Positions 7,525-14,268 of a stretch of 14,485 nucleotides of DNA are shown in pieces. The translations under genes and the position numbers were made by a program. Each line of letters begins with the position of its first letter. The first letter of the stretch is position 1. Origin of the DNA: Acholeplasmataceae bacterium UBA5617 (GTDB lineage Bacteria; Bacillota_I; Bacilli_A; Acholeplasmatales; Acholeplasmataceae); NCBI GenBank assembly GCA_002424575.1, contig DIKN01000131.1, positions 1-14,485 on the forward strand, read 5' to 3'. The notes under the pieces are model-generated. The model was not told the DNA's origin. It was given only the letters and a program-made list of their open reading frames with translations, and ran no database searches.

Positions 7525-8514
7525 GTGAAAGATTTAAAGTTTGAAAAACCAACCGCAGTTGAAGAAATATCTGTAGACGGTAATAAAGGGCGTTTCGTGA
7601 TTAAACCTCTTGAAAGAGGATATGGTATTACACTCGGTAATGCCTTAAGACGTGTGCTCTTGTCTTCATTACCAGGAGCAGCCATCGTGAACATCAAGAT
7701 TGATGGCGTTGAACACGAATTCTCCACCATCGAAGGTGTTTATGAAGACGTGATGGGTATTGTCTTAAACTTAAAGAAGGTCATCTTCGCAGTTGAATCC
7801 AATGACCCTGACTTTGAACAAAAACTTGAACTCTATGCTGTAGGTGCCGGTCCGGTAACCGCGAAAGAATTCAATCATGTGGATGGCGTTGAGATTATCA
7901 ACCCCAACCAAATCATCGCCAATCTCGCCGACAACGGTCGTTTAGCGATGGAAGTCACCGTTCGCCGTGGCGTCGGTTACGTTTCTGCTGAAAAGAATAA
8001 GTATTTCTCAAGAAACGAAAAGAGCATCATCGCAATTGATGCGATTTACACACCTGTCACCCGCGTGTCCTATCATGTGGAAAAGACAAGAGGTGATGCT
8101 GATGAACTCATGCTTGAAATCGAAACCAATGGTGCGATTCAAGCGAAAGAATCACTCGCACTCGCATCGAAAATGTTGATCGATTACTTCAGTGAAATCG
8201 TTAAGATCAGTGAAAAAGCCGTATCAACAGACTTCATCTTCGAACAAGAGGAAGAACCCACCAACAAGAAACTCGACATGAAGATTGAACAACTCGATCT
8301 ATCGGTTCGTTTGTTCAACAGTTTAAAGCGTTCGGGCATTTACACCGTCGGTCAAATCATTCGTTTGACTGAAGAAGATGTCATGCGTTTTCGTAGCCTC
8401 GGCAGAAAGTCCTTTAAGGAATTGAAGGAAAAACTTGCTGAACATGGCTTAGAATTTGAAAACAGCGCAAATAAAGAATCAAAATTTCATTTAGACGATG
8501 AAGAGAAGGAGTAA
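7525..8514 (+). CDS. rpoA: DNA-directed RNA polymerase subunit alpha
   Basis: The alpha dimer nucleates RNA polymerase assembly, and its C-terminal domain contacts UP elements and activators. The 329 residues match the usual length. The N-terminal domain shows FVIKPLERGYGITLGNALRR and LLSSLPGAA near residues 28-55. An acidic linker (EQEEEPTNKK) near 242-251 separates it from the C-terminal domain (roughly 255-312), where VRLFNSLKRSG and LGRKSFKEL keep the arginine, asparagine, glycine, lysine and serine used for DNA binding in the E. coli protein. The start is GTG, 8 nt after AAGGAGG (7510-7516). It lies between rpsK and rplQ as usual. Confidence 0.98.
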   Translation: MKDLKFEKPTAVEEISVDGNKGRFVIKPLERGYGITLGNALRRVLLSSLPGAAIVNIKIDGVEHEFSTIEGVYEDVMGIVLNLKKVIFAVESNDPDFEQKLELYAVGAGPVTAKEFNHVDGVEIINPNQIIANLADNGRLAMEVTVRRGVGYVSAEKNKYFSRNEKSIIAIDAIYTPVTRVSYHVEKTRGDADELMLEIETNGAIQAKESLALASKMLIDYFSEIVKISEKAVSTDFIFEQEEEPTNKKLDMKIEQLDLSVRLFNSLKRSGIYTVGQIIRLTEEDVMRFRSLGRKSFKELKEKLAEHGLEFENSANKESKFHLDDEEKE

Positions 8515-8517
8515 ATC

Positions 8518-8874
8518 ATGGCTTATAGTAGATTAAGAAGATCAAGCGATCAGAGAAAAGCCCTCCTCCGCGACCTCGTGACCGATATCATTATCAATGA
8601 ACGTATCGTCACCACCGAAGCGAAGGCGAAAGAATTGAAGAAGCTCGCCGACAAGATGATCACTCTAGCAAAGGAAGGCACCCTCGCATCACGCAGAATG
8701 GCTGCTGAAACCGTACGCTTTGAGGATGTTAAAGAAGGCCAAAATGCACTTCAAAAGTTATTCTCTGAACTCGGACCTCGCTACCAAGATCGCAAAGGCG
8801 GCTATACCCGTATCATTAAGACATTACCAAGACGTGGCGATGCTGCGCCAATGGCAATCATTGAATTTGTTTAA
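8518..8874 (+). CDS. rplQ: 50S ribosomal protein L17
   Basis: L17 lies near the tunnel exit of the large subunit. The 118-residue protein has the conserved [17 protein letters not shown] and [20 protein letters not shown] (key residues RKALLR and TTxAKAKE), and ends [12 protein letters not shown] as expected. AAGGAG at 8506-8511 overlaps the end of rpoA and is 6 nt from the ATG. A strong terminator begins three bases after its stop, so it is the last gene of the ribosomal operon. In many Firmicutes ecfA, ecfT, truA, rplM and rpsI follow; here they do not. Confidence 0.98.
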   Translation: MAYSRLRRSSDQRKALLRDLVTDIIINERIVTTEAKAKELKKLADKMITLAKEGTLASRRMAAETVRFEDVKEGQNALQKLFSELGPRYQDRKGGYTRIIKTLPRRGDAAPMAIIEFV

Positions 8875-8876
8875 TT

Positions 8877-8901
8877 GAAACAGGCTTCGGCCTGTTTTTT
8901 G
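8877..8901 (+). terminator. Rho-independent terminator of the ribosomal operon
   Basis: Stem AAACAGGC (8878-8885) pairs perfectly with GCCTGTTT (8890-8897) around a TTCG loop, the very stable C(UUCG)G tetraloop. The stem runs into six T at 8895-8900. Confidence 0.95.
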
Positions 8902-8929
8902 TTTCATGAGACTAAAAGTTGTGTACAAT
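8901..8929 (+). promoter_or_regulatory. Putative sigma-A promoter for the CxC protein gene
   Basis: A good -10 hexamer TACAAT lies at 8924-8929. At 17 nt upstream the -35 region reads GTTTCA (8901-8906), only a weak match to TTGACA. The position right after a terminator and 22 nt before the start codon supports a promoter. It shares TACAATAGA with the promoter at 9998-10026. Confidence 0.5.
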
Positions 8930-8950
8930 AGAAGTAAAAGGGGTGATCAT

Positions 8951-9940
8951 ATGCAAAAAGAAGCTTTAAAAAAATGGTATGAAAAGAATCATTTATCCGC
9001 TGAAAAATGGCACATCGCAGATACTTTTTTGGACGTAGTCGAAGGATTTTTAGACGAGCATCTTCTGCATGACATCGATCATCTATCGATAGAAAAATTG
9101 GATGAGGTCATTCGTTATATGGTGATCACCAATCAAAACCATATCGATCATTTTGTCGTGCTCATGCGATACTACAGAATGATCAATCATCACGAAAACT
9201 TTATTCACTTAACCAAGTATACAGGGAGTTATGGCGTCATCGAATCCATTCTTGCTAAACTCACCAAAGTGGCAGGACAATCCGTCACCAAAGCCCTTTT
9301 AGAGACATTCGATATCCCAATACTTGGCACATCACCCAAAGAGATAGCATCTTTTACAGCGTCTTTTATCACGTGGTTAGAAGAACATCTTGAAGAAGAT
9401 AGTATGCGAAGAGTACTTGCAGATAACCATCATCAAATACCTAAAGAAGCATTCATGGAAGAAAAAATATACTATGAATCAGCTCCAACATTAGAGATCT
9501 ATTTAAAAGAACTACACGAACGAAAAATAAAAGAACTTGAAAAGTTTTACCATGAAGGTAGAGTGTGGTTTGAACAGACGATCACACCTGAAGTCATTGA
9601 ATATGTTAAATCCAATCAAGAGATCATGTCAGCTGTCTTAAAAGACGATGCACTTTATATCACCAAAATACCCTACGATACGAAAGCTTATCTCGAAGCT
9701 CAGACAAAACAAGATGAAAATTATTATTTATGTCATTGCCCCTTTGCACGAGAAGCCATCAAACATCAAGACACTATCATCTCAGCCAATTGGTGTTATT
9801 GTAGTGGAGGATTTACCAAGTTTCCTTTTGATATCATCTTTGATCGTGATTTAAAGATTGAGATGCTTGCATCAGCACTCCGTGGTGATGGGGCATGTCG
9901 GTTTAAAATCGATTTAAAGGATATTCCTTATAAGCGATAA
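8951..9940 (+). CDS. Uncharacterised protein with two CxC pairs
   Basis: The function is unknown. The 329 residues are soluble-looking, with no signal peptide or membrane segment. Residues 1-230 appear mostly helical, and a charged helix lies around 183-203. The C-terminal part holds all five cysteines: LCHCPF (C261, C263), WCYCSGG (C282, C284) and GDGACRF (C316), a set that could bind a metal or an iron-sulfur cluster. The GDGACRFKI end recalls the closing segment of V4R and thiazoline-carboxylate-hydrolase-like domains; DUF6144-type proteins are another possibility. Both are from memory and weak. The start at 8951 is preferred over 8906 because GGGGTGATC (8940-8948) lies just before it and 8906 lies upstream of the promoter. 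It appears to be a single-gene unit flanked by two terminators. Confidence 0.85.
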   Translation: MQKEALKKWYEKNHLSAEKWHIADTFLDVVEGFLDEHLLHDIDHLSIEKLDEVIRYMVITNQNHIDHFVVLMRYYRMINHHENFIHLTKYTGSYGVIESILAKLTKVAGQSVTKALLETFDIPILGTSPKEIASFTASFITWLEEHLEEDSMRRVLADNHHQIPKEAFMEEKIYYESAPTLEIYLKELHERKIKELEKFYHEGRVWFEQTITPEVIEYVKSNQEIMSAVLKDDALYITKIPYDTKAYLEAQTKQDENYYLCHCPFAREAIKHQDTIISANWCYCSGGFTKFPFDIIFDRDLKIEMLASALRGDGACRFKIDLKDIPYKR

Positions 9941-9966
9941 GTGAGCACTCATGTGCTTACTTTTTT
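9939..9966 (+). terminator. Rho-independent terminator after the CxC protein gene
   Basis: AAGTGAGCAC (9939-9948) pairs with GTGCTTACTT (9953-9962) over ten base pairs, one a G-T wobble, with loop TCAT. T residues 9961-9966 follow. The stem begins inside the stop codon TAA. Confidence 0.9.
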
Positions 9967-9997
9967 ATTAAAATGAACCTCGAATGTATGTTTTAAG

Positions 9998-10013
9998 TTG
10001 TTATTTATAACAA
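9998..10013. repeat. Inverted repeat over the -35 box, candidate operator
   Basis: TTGTTA (9998-10003), spacer TTTA, and TAACAA (10008-10013) form a perfect 6-bp inverted repeat. The left arm is the -35 hexamer and the right arm lies in the promoter spacer. A dimeric repressor bound here would block polymerase. No regulator gene is adjacent, so this is inferred from position and symmetry only. Confidence 0.45.
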
Positions 10014-10026
10014 AGTTTTATACAAT
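9998..10026 (+). promoter_or_regulatory. Sigma-A promoter for the nuclease operon
   Basis: TTGTTA (9998-10003) and TACAAT (10021-10026) are separated by 17 nt, matching the consensus in spacing and in 4 and 5 of 6 bases. Transcription would start near 10033, giving a leader of about 30 nt. The -35 box is also one arm of a perfect inverted repeat (9998-10013). Confidence 0.75.
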
Positions 10027-10061
10027 AGATATGCACTTCAAAAATGAATACGAGGTTAAAC

Positions 10062-11795
10062 ATGAAAAGAATTTATTTACTTATGGCAGCAATCGTCCTA
10101 ACATTAAGTCTTTTTGCTTGCACACAGGCTGCATCATTACAAACGGTTACGAACAGCATCAACATCGGATTTGCTGATGGGGACTCCTTATCATCGATTA
10201 CAACCCATATCACCTTACCCTTATCATCAGATAAAAATAAAAATGTTGAACTTTCCTGGGAAAGTGATCAACCTACAATCTTAGATGCTTTTGGTACTGT
10301 CAACCGTCCAGAAGTCACAACCGAAGTCACCTTAACACTAACGGTAACACTTGGTTCTGAGGTGATGACACGAACCTTCTATTTGACTGTCATCGGTTTA
10401 TATAACAACGTGACCGTTCAATTTATGGTTTTAGATCAGGTTTATCAAACATACACCGTTAAAGCTGGTGAACGTATTACAGCATTTGCTAATCCTGTTG
10501 TTGAAGGTTATACCTTTGAAGGGTGGTATCTCGCACCTGAAGGAACAACACCTTACCTCTTTACGGATGCTATCACAGGTCCTTGGGTCATTGAAGCAAG
10601 AATGACTGAAATTCAGATGGGTTCTTACACCGTAGAGATATACCACGAAAACATCAACGATGAGCTCTATACACTGATTTCTTCAGAAACCAAACAAGCC
10701 CCCATTGGAACAACAATCTTTATCCCAACGAGTGAAACAGGCTTGATTCTCAATACAGAGTTAAGCAATCCATCCGGTTTAATTTCATCGACACCGATCA
10801 CCCTAAAACTTTATTTTGATCGTGAAGACTATACCATCATTTTCATGAGTGATGGCATAGAAGTCGATCGCGATGTCATTAAGTTTGGCCAATCGATTTT
10901 TCTTCCCACAGGCCTTTCTAAAGATGATCACGTTTTATCGGGATGGGCTTATAATAGCGCAGGGACACAACCATTCAGTTTAAATGATACCGTCGCATCC
11001 AACATCACCTTATATGCCGTATGGCAATATGATGCCGTCTATACCGATTATTATGCATCGATTACCGGTGTGACCGATACACAATTAAAAGCAGCACTTC
11101 GTACACTGATCACACAAATGACATTAAAAACTTATGGCGATGCCCGCTATATCTTAGATGATACTGATCGCGATCCCAACAATGCAAGTAACGTTATTCT
11201 TGTGTATAATAGAGCTTCTGTTTCTGGTGCGTGGGATGGTGGTATCGTATGGAATCGTGAACACGTATGGCCACAAAGTTTTCTCGGTGCTGATGCTGTT
11301 AATGAAGTGGCCAATATTGCCTCCGACTTACAAAATCTTAAACCCGCTAATCCAGGTATTAACTCATCTCGAGGCAATAGCCCATTTGTAGCTGGATCAG
11401 GAACTTATCGTTTGATCAGTGGCAGCGGATTCTTCCCAGGTGATGCCGATCGCGGGGATATCGCACGCATTCTACTCTATATGCATGTCAGATGGAATCT
11501 GATCATCAACACCTCTACAGTTGGCGATTTGAATTTACTTTTAAGATGGCATATTCAAGATCCTGTCGATCAATTTGAAAGAAATCGTAACGAAGTCATT
11601 TTTGCACAACAGAATAACCGTAACCCCTTTATTGACCATCCCGAATTTGCAGAACGCATTTGGGGACCCATCGTCGTAACAACTACGAATCAACAAGCAA
11701 CACTCAATGTGGATGCTATTAATCCCCTTGAATATATCATCATTGAGATTGACATTCATTATACGGAGTTCAAAAAATCAACATATACCATGTAG
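10062..11795 (+). CDS. Secreted lipoprotein nuclease, endonuclease I family, with Ig-like and InlB-like repeats
   Basis: This is probably a surface-anchored nuclease that degrades external DNA or RNA. The 577-residue protein starts with a lipoprotein signal (KR, hydrophobic run, lipobox LFAC with C20). The start at 10062 is chosen because GAGG (10052-10055) is 6 nt away; 10044 would only add six residues. Next come a bacterial Ig-like domain (about 30-112), an InlB/Listeria-Bacteroides-type repeat (about 115-183, ending GYTFEGWYLAPEGTTPY then F), a related divergent module (188-253) and a second repeat (256-322, with SGWAYNSAGTQPF). The nuclease domain (about 325-537) has WNREHVWPQS with E400/H401, DLQNLKPANPGINSSRGN, GDADRGDIARILLYMHVRW (key D461, D463, R464) and RNRNEVIFAQQNNRNPF. 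E400, H401 and an asparagine of the second block fit the His-Me finger. A 40-residue tail of unknown role follows. Confidence 0.9.
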   Translation: MKRIYLLMAAIVLTLSLFACTQAASLQTVTNSINIGFADGDSLSSITTHITLPLSSDKNKNVELSWESDQPTILDAFGTVNRPEVTTEVTLTLTVTLGSEVMTRTFYLTVIGLYNNVTVQFMVLDQVYQTYTVKAGERITAFANPVVEGYTFEGWYLAPEGTTPYLFTDAITGPWVIEARMTEIQMGSYTVEIYHENINDELYTLISSETKQAPIGTTIFIPTSETGLILNTELSNPSGLISSTPITLKLYFDREDYTIIFMSDGIEVDRDVIKFGQSIFLPTGLSKDDHVLSGWAYNSAGTQPFSLNDTVASNITLYAVWQYDAVYTDYYASITGVTDTQLKAALRTLITQMTLKTYGDARYILDDTDRDPNNASNVILVYNRASVSGAWDGGIVWNREHVWPQSFLGADAVNEVANIASDLQNLKPANPGINSSRGNSPFVAGSGTYRLISGSGFFPGDADRGDIARILLYMHVRWNLIINTSTVGDLNLLLRWHIQDPVDQFERNRNEVIFAQQNNRNPFIDHPEFAERIWGPIVVTTTNQQATLNVDAINPLEYIIIEIDIHYTEFKKSTYTM

Positions 11796-11807
11796 GAGGG
11801 AATGTCT

Positions 11808-12791
11808 ATGAAAACAAGACCTTTTGGTCAAACCGGTTTTCAGATCACCGAGATTGCACTTGGAACATGGCAACTAGGCTCCCGTTGGGGAGACCCCTTT
11901 GATGAAAAGATGGCTTTTGATACGCTTAAAACCGCACAAGCATGTGGCATCAATGCACTGGACACCGCGGATGTTTATCAGGGTGGTTTGAGTGAATCGA
12001 CCATCGGTAAGCACAATCAAACATTAAAAAAACCTTTCTTTGTTATCACCAAGATTGGACGTTACTTACCCAAACAGGATACAACACTCTACACCAAAGA
12101 AAGACTTGAAACATACATCGATGATTCAAGAAAAAGACTTCAAGTGGATGCCTTGGATATGGTGCTTCTTCACTGTCCTCCGACAGATCTTTATGATCAC
12201 CCAGAAATCTTTGGTTACATGGATGATTTTAAACGATTAGGAAAGATCAAACATTATGGCGTTTCCATTGAAAAGATTGAAGAAGGTATCAAAGCGATGA
12301 ATTACCCCGGTGTGGAAGCTATCGAAGTTATCTTCAATATGTTTCGCTTAAAACCACTTGAAACCTTATTGCCACTGGCGAAACAAAAAGGTGTTGGCAT
12401 CATTGTGCGTGTCCCGTTAGCGAGTGGATTACTCACCGGTAAATATTCGAATAAAACAACCTTTGGTCCAAACGATCACCGAACATTCAATCGTCAAGGT
12501 GAAGCTTTCGATAAAGGTGAAACATTCAGTGGTGTTCCCTATGAAGTGGGTTTAAAAGCTGTCGAAGAACTCAAAAAAGTATTTCCTGAAGGACAACTCG
12601 CACCGTATGCACTTCGTTGGATTCTTATGTTCGAGGGTGTTTCCACCATCATCCCAGGTGCAAGCCGTCCTGAGCAAATTTTAGAAAATATGAAAGCGGC
12701 AGAACTTCCACCGCTCAGTAAAAAGATGATGAAGGATGTCAAACGTATCTACGATACCACCATCAAACCCCATGTCCATCATTTATGGTAA
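11808..12791 (+). CDS. Aldo/keto reductase
   Basis: This is a cytoplasmic NADPH-dependent oxidoreductase with a TIM-barrel fold; the substrate is unknown. The start at 11808 gives 327 residues: AGGAGG (11794-11799) overlaps the nuclease stop and is 8 nt away, against 2 nt for the ATG at 11802. The catalytic tetrad is complete: D52 and Y57 (LDTADVY), K82 (ITKIG) and H122 (LLHCPP). The C-terminal IIPGASRPEQILENM is the cofactor-binding loop, of the type that holds NADP phosphate. The length and the pattern resemble the YhdN/IolS-like group of Firmicutes, recalled rather than searched. It lies 12 nt after the nuclease gene with no terminator between, so it is probably co-transcribed, though a functional link is not obvious. 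Confidence 0.93.
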   Translation: MKTRPFGQTGFQITEIALGTWQLGSRWGDPFDEKMAFDTLKTAQACGINALDTADVYQGGLSESTIGKHNQTLKKPFFVITKIGRYLPKQDTTLYTKERLETYIDDSRKRLQVDALDMVLLHCPPTDLYDHPEIFGYMDDFKRLGKIKHYGVSIEKIEEGIKAMNYPGVEAIEVIFNMFRLKPLETLLPLAKQKGVGIIVRVPLASGLLTGKYSNKTTFGPNDHRTFNRQGEAFDKGETFSGVPYEVGLKAVEELKKVFPEGQLAPYALRWILMFEGVSTIIPGASRPEQILENMKAAELPPLSKKMMKDVKRIYDTTIKPHVHHLW

Positions 12792-12793
12792 CG

Positions 12794-12819
12794 AAAAGGC
12801 CAAATTGCTTTGGCCTTTT
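12794..12819. terminator. Bidirectional rho-independent terminator between convergent genes
   Basis: AAAAGGCCAAA (12794-12804) and TTTGGCCTTTT (12809-12819) form a perfect 11-bp stem with loop TTGC. Either strand ends in a T run, so it can stop the aldo/keto reductase transcript from the left and the DUF975 transcript from the right. It starts 2 nt after the reductase stop and ends 9 nt before the DUF975 stop. Confidence 0.92.
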
Positions 12820-12828
12820 GTATTTTGA

Positions 12829-13422
12829 TTATTCGATTTCAGCAATAATCGTCTTCTTACCACGAAGTTCAAGGTAGAAGTTGGCAACGGTGGTGTTGAT
12901 GTAAGGGATTAAGAAGAACATCCCAATACCAAATGTGAAGAGTGTTAAAATAAACCAACCGATGAAGCTTAAGTAAAGCATCAACAGTTCTGTTTTATGA
13001 CCTTTCATCATTTCTTGAGACTTATCAATCGCCTTCATTGCATCCATATCAGGATTTTCAGCAATGATATAGGGTGTCATGGAATAAGCTAAAGCCTTAA
13101 TAATTCCAGGAATGATAAAGAGTAAGGACCATAAGAAAGTGAAGATGCTTGTCAAAATCCATGCCAATAACGAATTCACAAAACTCTTTTTAAATCCTTC
13201 AAGTAACAATTCAAGTTTCTTACCTTCAGGATTGACTTCAATCATGTCAATCAAATAAATCGATTGACCCACTAAAAGTGGACCAGCAATAATAAAACCG
13301 ATGATACCAATGGATGTACCTGCAGGTAATGCGGTGACAATCAGCGTCACAACCAATACCATCCAATAGCTCTTTCTAAGCTGTTCCCATGCTTGACTTC
13401 TCAATTCTTTACTTGTTTTCAT
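12829..13422 (-). CDS. DUF975 family membrane protein
   Basis: The family is common in Firmicutes and has no established role. The 197-residue protein begins MKTSKELRSQAWEQLRKSYW, an amphipathic opening typical of DUF975. Hydrophobic segments then lie at about 20-33, 36-57, 82-112, 145-165 and 166-185. The family block KALAYSMTPYIIAENPDMDA (about 109-128), with GHK near 141-143 and LSFIGWF near 151-157, is well kept. A start eleven codons upstream (13455) lies inside the putative -10 region and is rejected; GGAGGG lies 6 nt before the chosen ATG. It is the only - strand gene here, divergent from the ABC transporter and convergent with the aldo/keto reductase. Confidence 0.9.
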   Translation of the reverse strand: MKTSKELRSQAWEQLRKSYWMVLVVTLIVTALPAGTSIGIIGFIIAGPLLVGQSIYLIDMIEVNPEGKKLELLLEGFKKSFVNSLLAWILTSIFTFLWSLLFIIPGIIKALAYSMTPYIIAENPDMDAMKAIDKSQEMMKGHKTELLMLYLSFIGWFILTLFTFGIGMFFLIPYINTTVANFYLELRGKKTIIAEIE

Positions 13423-13449
13423 GCTATCCCTCCTATGAGTAACGTATAG

Positions 13450-13464
13450 TATCATTATATGATA
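13450..13464. repeat. Palindrome over the DUF975 -10 box, candidate operator
   Basis: TATCAT (13450-13455), TAT, ATGATA (13459-13464) is a perfect inverted repeat that covers the - strand TATAAT. AT-rich DNA yields such repeats by chance, so the operator call rests on position. Confidence 0.35.
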
Positions 13465-13484
13465 GATTGGTAAAAAAATGACAA
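13454..13484 (-). promoter_or_regulatory. Putative promoter of the DUF975 gene
   Basis: On the - strand a perfect TATAAT (13454-13459) follows TTGTCA (13479-13484) with a 19-nt spacer, longer than ideal. A run of seven T lies in the spacer. The leader would be about 25-30 nt. The -10 box is overlapped by a palindrome. Confidence 0.5.
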
Positions 13485-13511
13485 GTAATTCTTATCTTTC
13501 TTAGAAGATGG

Positions 13512-13520
13512 TGGTAAAAT
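13512..13520 (+). promoter_or_regulatory. Putative extended -10 promoter of the ABC transporter
   Basis: TGGTAAAAT is an extended -10 element (TGn followed by TAAAAT, 13515-13520). The -35 region at 17 nt spacing reads TTATCT (13492-13497), a weak match, as is usual with extended -10 promoters. Start of transcription would be near 13526. Confidence 0.5.
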
Positions 13521-13528
13521 GGCTTTGA

Positions 13529-13538
13529 AAACGCGTTT
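13529..13538. repeat. Palindrome in the ABC transporter leader
   Basis: AAACGCGTTT is a perfect 10-bp palindrome just after the predicted transcription start and 16 nt before the start codon, flanked by two copies of TTTGAA (13524-13529 and 13536-13541). It could be an operator; no regulator gene is seen nearby. Confidence 0.35.
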
Positions 13539-13554
13539 GAAGGGAAGGGATAAC

Positions 13555-14268
13555 ATGTTAAAAATTGAACACGTTTCTAAAAGTTATGATGGCGTCAAGA
13601 AAGCTGTCAATGATGTTTCGCTTGTCATCGAACCAGGTGATATCTTTGGTTTTGTTGGACACAACGGTGCCGGGAAAACGACACTCCTTAAGAGCATTGC
13701 AGGCATCATCGATTTTGACGAAGGTGATATCTTTGTCGATGGGTTTCATGTTAAAAAAAATCCGATGGATGTCAAAAAACGTATTGCGTATATTCCTGAT
13801 AACCCCGATGTGTATGAATCGTTATCGGGATTAGAATATCTTGAATTGATTGCTGATGTCTTTGAAATGGGTCAAGAAGATCGTGCAAAAATCATCGATC
13901 AATACGCAACCCTTTTTGAGATCAGAGATGTTCTCAATAACCCCATCTCATCTTATTCACACGGGATGAAACAAAAATTAGTCATCATCAGTGCACTCAT
14001 TCACAAACCCAAGTTATTCTTGCTCGATGAACCTTTTGTTGGACTCGATCCCAAAGCAAGCTTCCAATTAAAAGAGATCTTCAAAATGATGTGTGAACAG
14101 GGCACAGCTATTTTCTTTTCGACTCACGTCTTAGAAGTCGTTGAAAAACTATGCAATAAGGTTGCGATTATCAAGCAGGGCAAGATTGTTGCCTATGGAG
14201 AAACCCAAAAGATTATCAAAGATCAGTCGCTTGAAAGTATCTTCATGGAAATTCAGAAGGAATCCTAA
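13555..14268 (+). CDS. ABC transporter ATP-binding protein, EcsA/BcrA-like
   Basis: This is the nucleotide-binding subunit of an ABC transporter. The 237 residues show Walker A GHNGAGKTT (35-43), signature YSHGMKQK (134-141, a divergent form of LSGGQ), Walker B LFLLDEP (154-160) with the D-loop GLDP after it, and switch histidine H191 in STHVLE. The Q-loop position reads YIPDNP (79-84) with aspartate instead of glutamine, a form I associate with EcsA- and BcrA-like exporters. The ATG at 13555 is taken because GAAGGGA (13544-13550) is 4 nt upstream; the in-frame ATG at 13519 overlaps the -10 element. The stop overlaps the next gene by one base, so the two form one unit. The substrate cannot be told. 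Confidence 0.93.
   Translation: MLKIEHVSKSYDGVKKAVNDVSLVIEPGDIFGFVGHNGAGKTTLLKSIAGIIDFDEGDIFVDGFHVKKNPMDVKKRIAYIPDNPDVYESLSGLEYLELIADVFEMGQEDRAKIIDQYATLFEIRDVLNNPISSYSHGMKQKLVIISALIHKPKLFLLDEPFVGLDPKASFQLKEIFKMMCEQGTAIFFSTHVLEVVEKLCNKVAIIKQGKIVAYGETQKIIKDQSLESIFMEIQKES

Noticed and set aside
7428..7730. 100-codon - strand frame over rpsK/rpoA
   Set aside because: It covers two certain genes and shows no domain or ribosome site.
8906..8950. Upstream start that would lengthen the CxC protein by 15 residues
   Set aside because: It lies before the -10 box and would not be in the transcript; the strong GGGGTGATC site points to 8951.
9941..10061. Possible riboswitch or small RNA in the gap before the nuclease gene
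   Set aside because: The gap is accounted for by a terminator and a promoter, and the leader of about 30 nt is too short for a known riboswitch.
11808..12791. Idea that the aldo/keto reductase and nuclease form a toxin-immunity or defence pair
   Set aside because: The reductase is a cytoplasmic oxidoreductase with a full catalytic tetrad, and the nuclease is exported as a lipoprotein. Close spacing alone does not support such a role.
13519..13554. Upstream start adding 12 residues to the ABC ATPase
   Set aside because: The ATG overlaps the putative -10 element, and the family begins at the later methionine, shortly before the first strand (LKIEHVSKSY).
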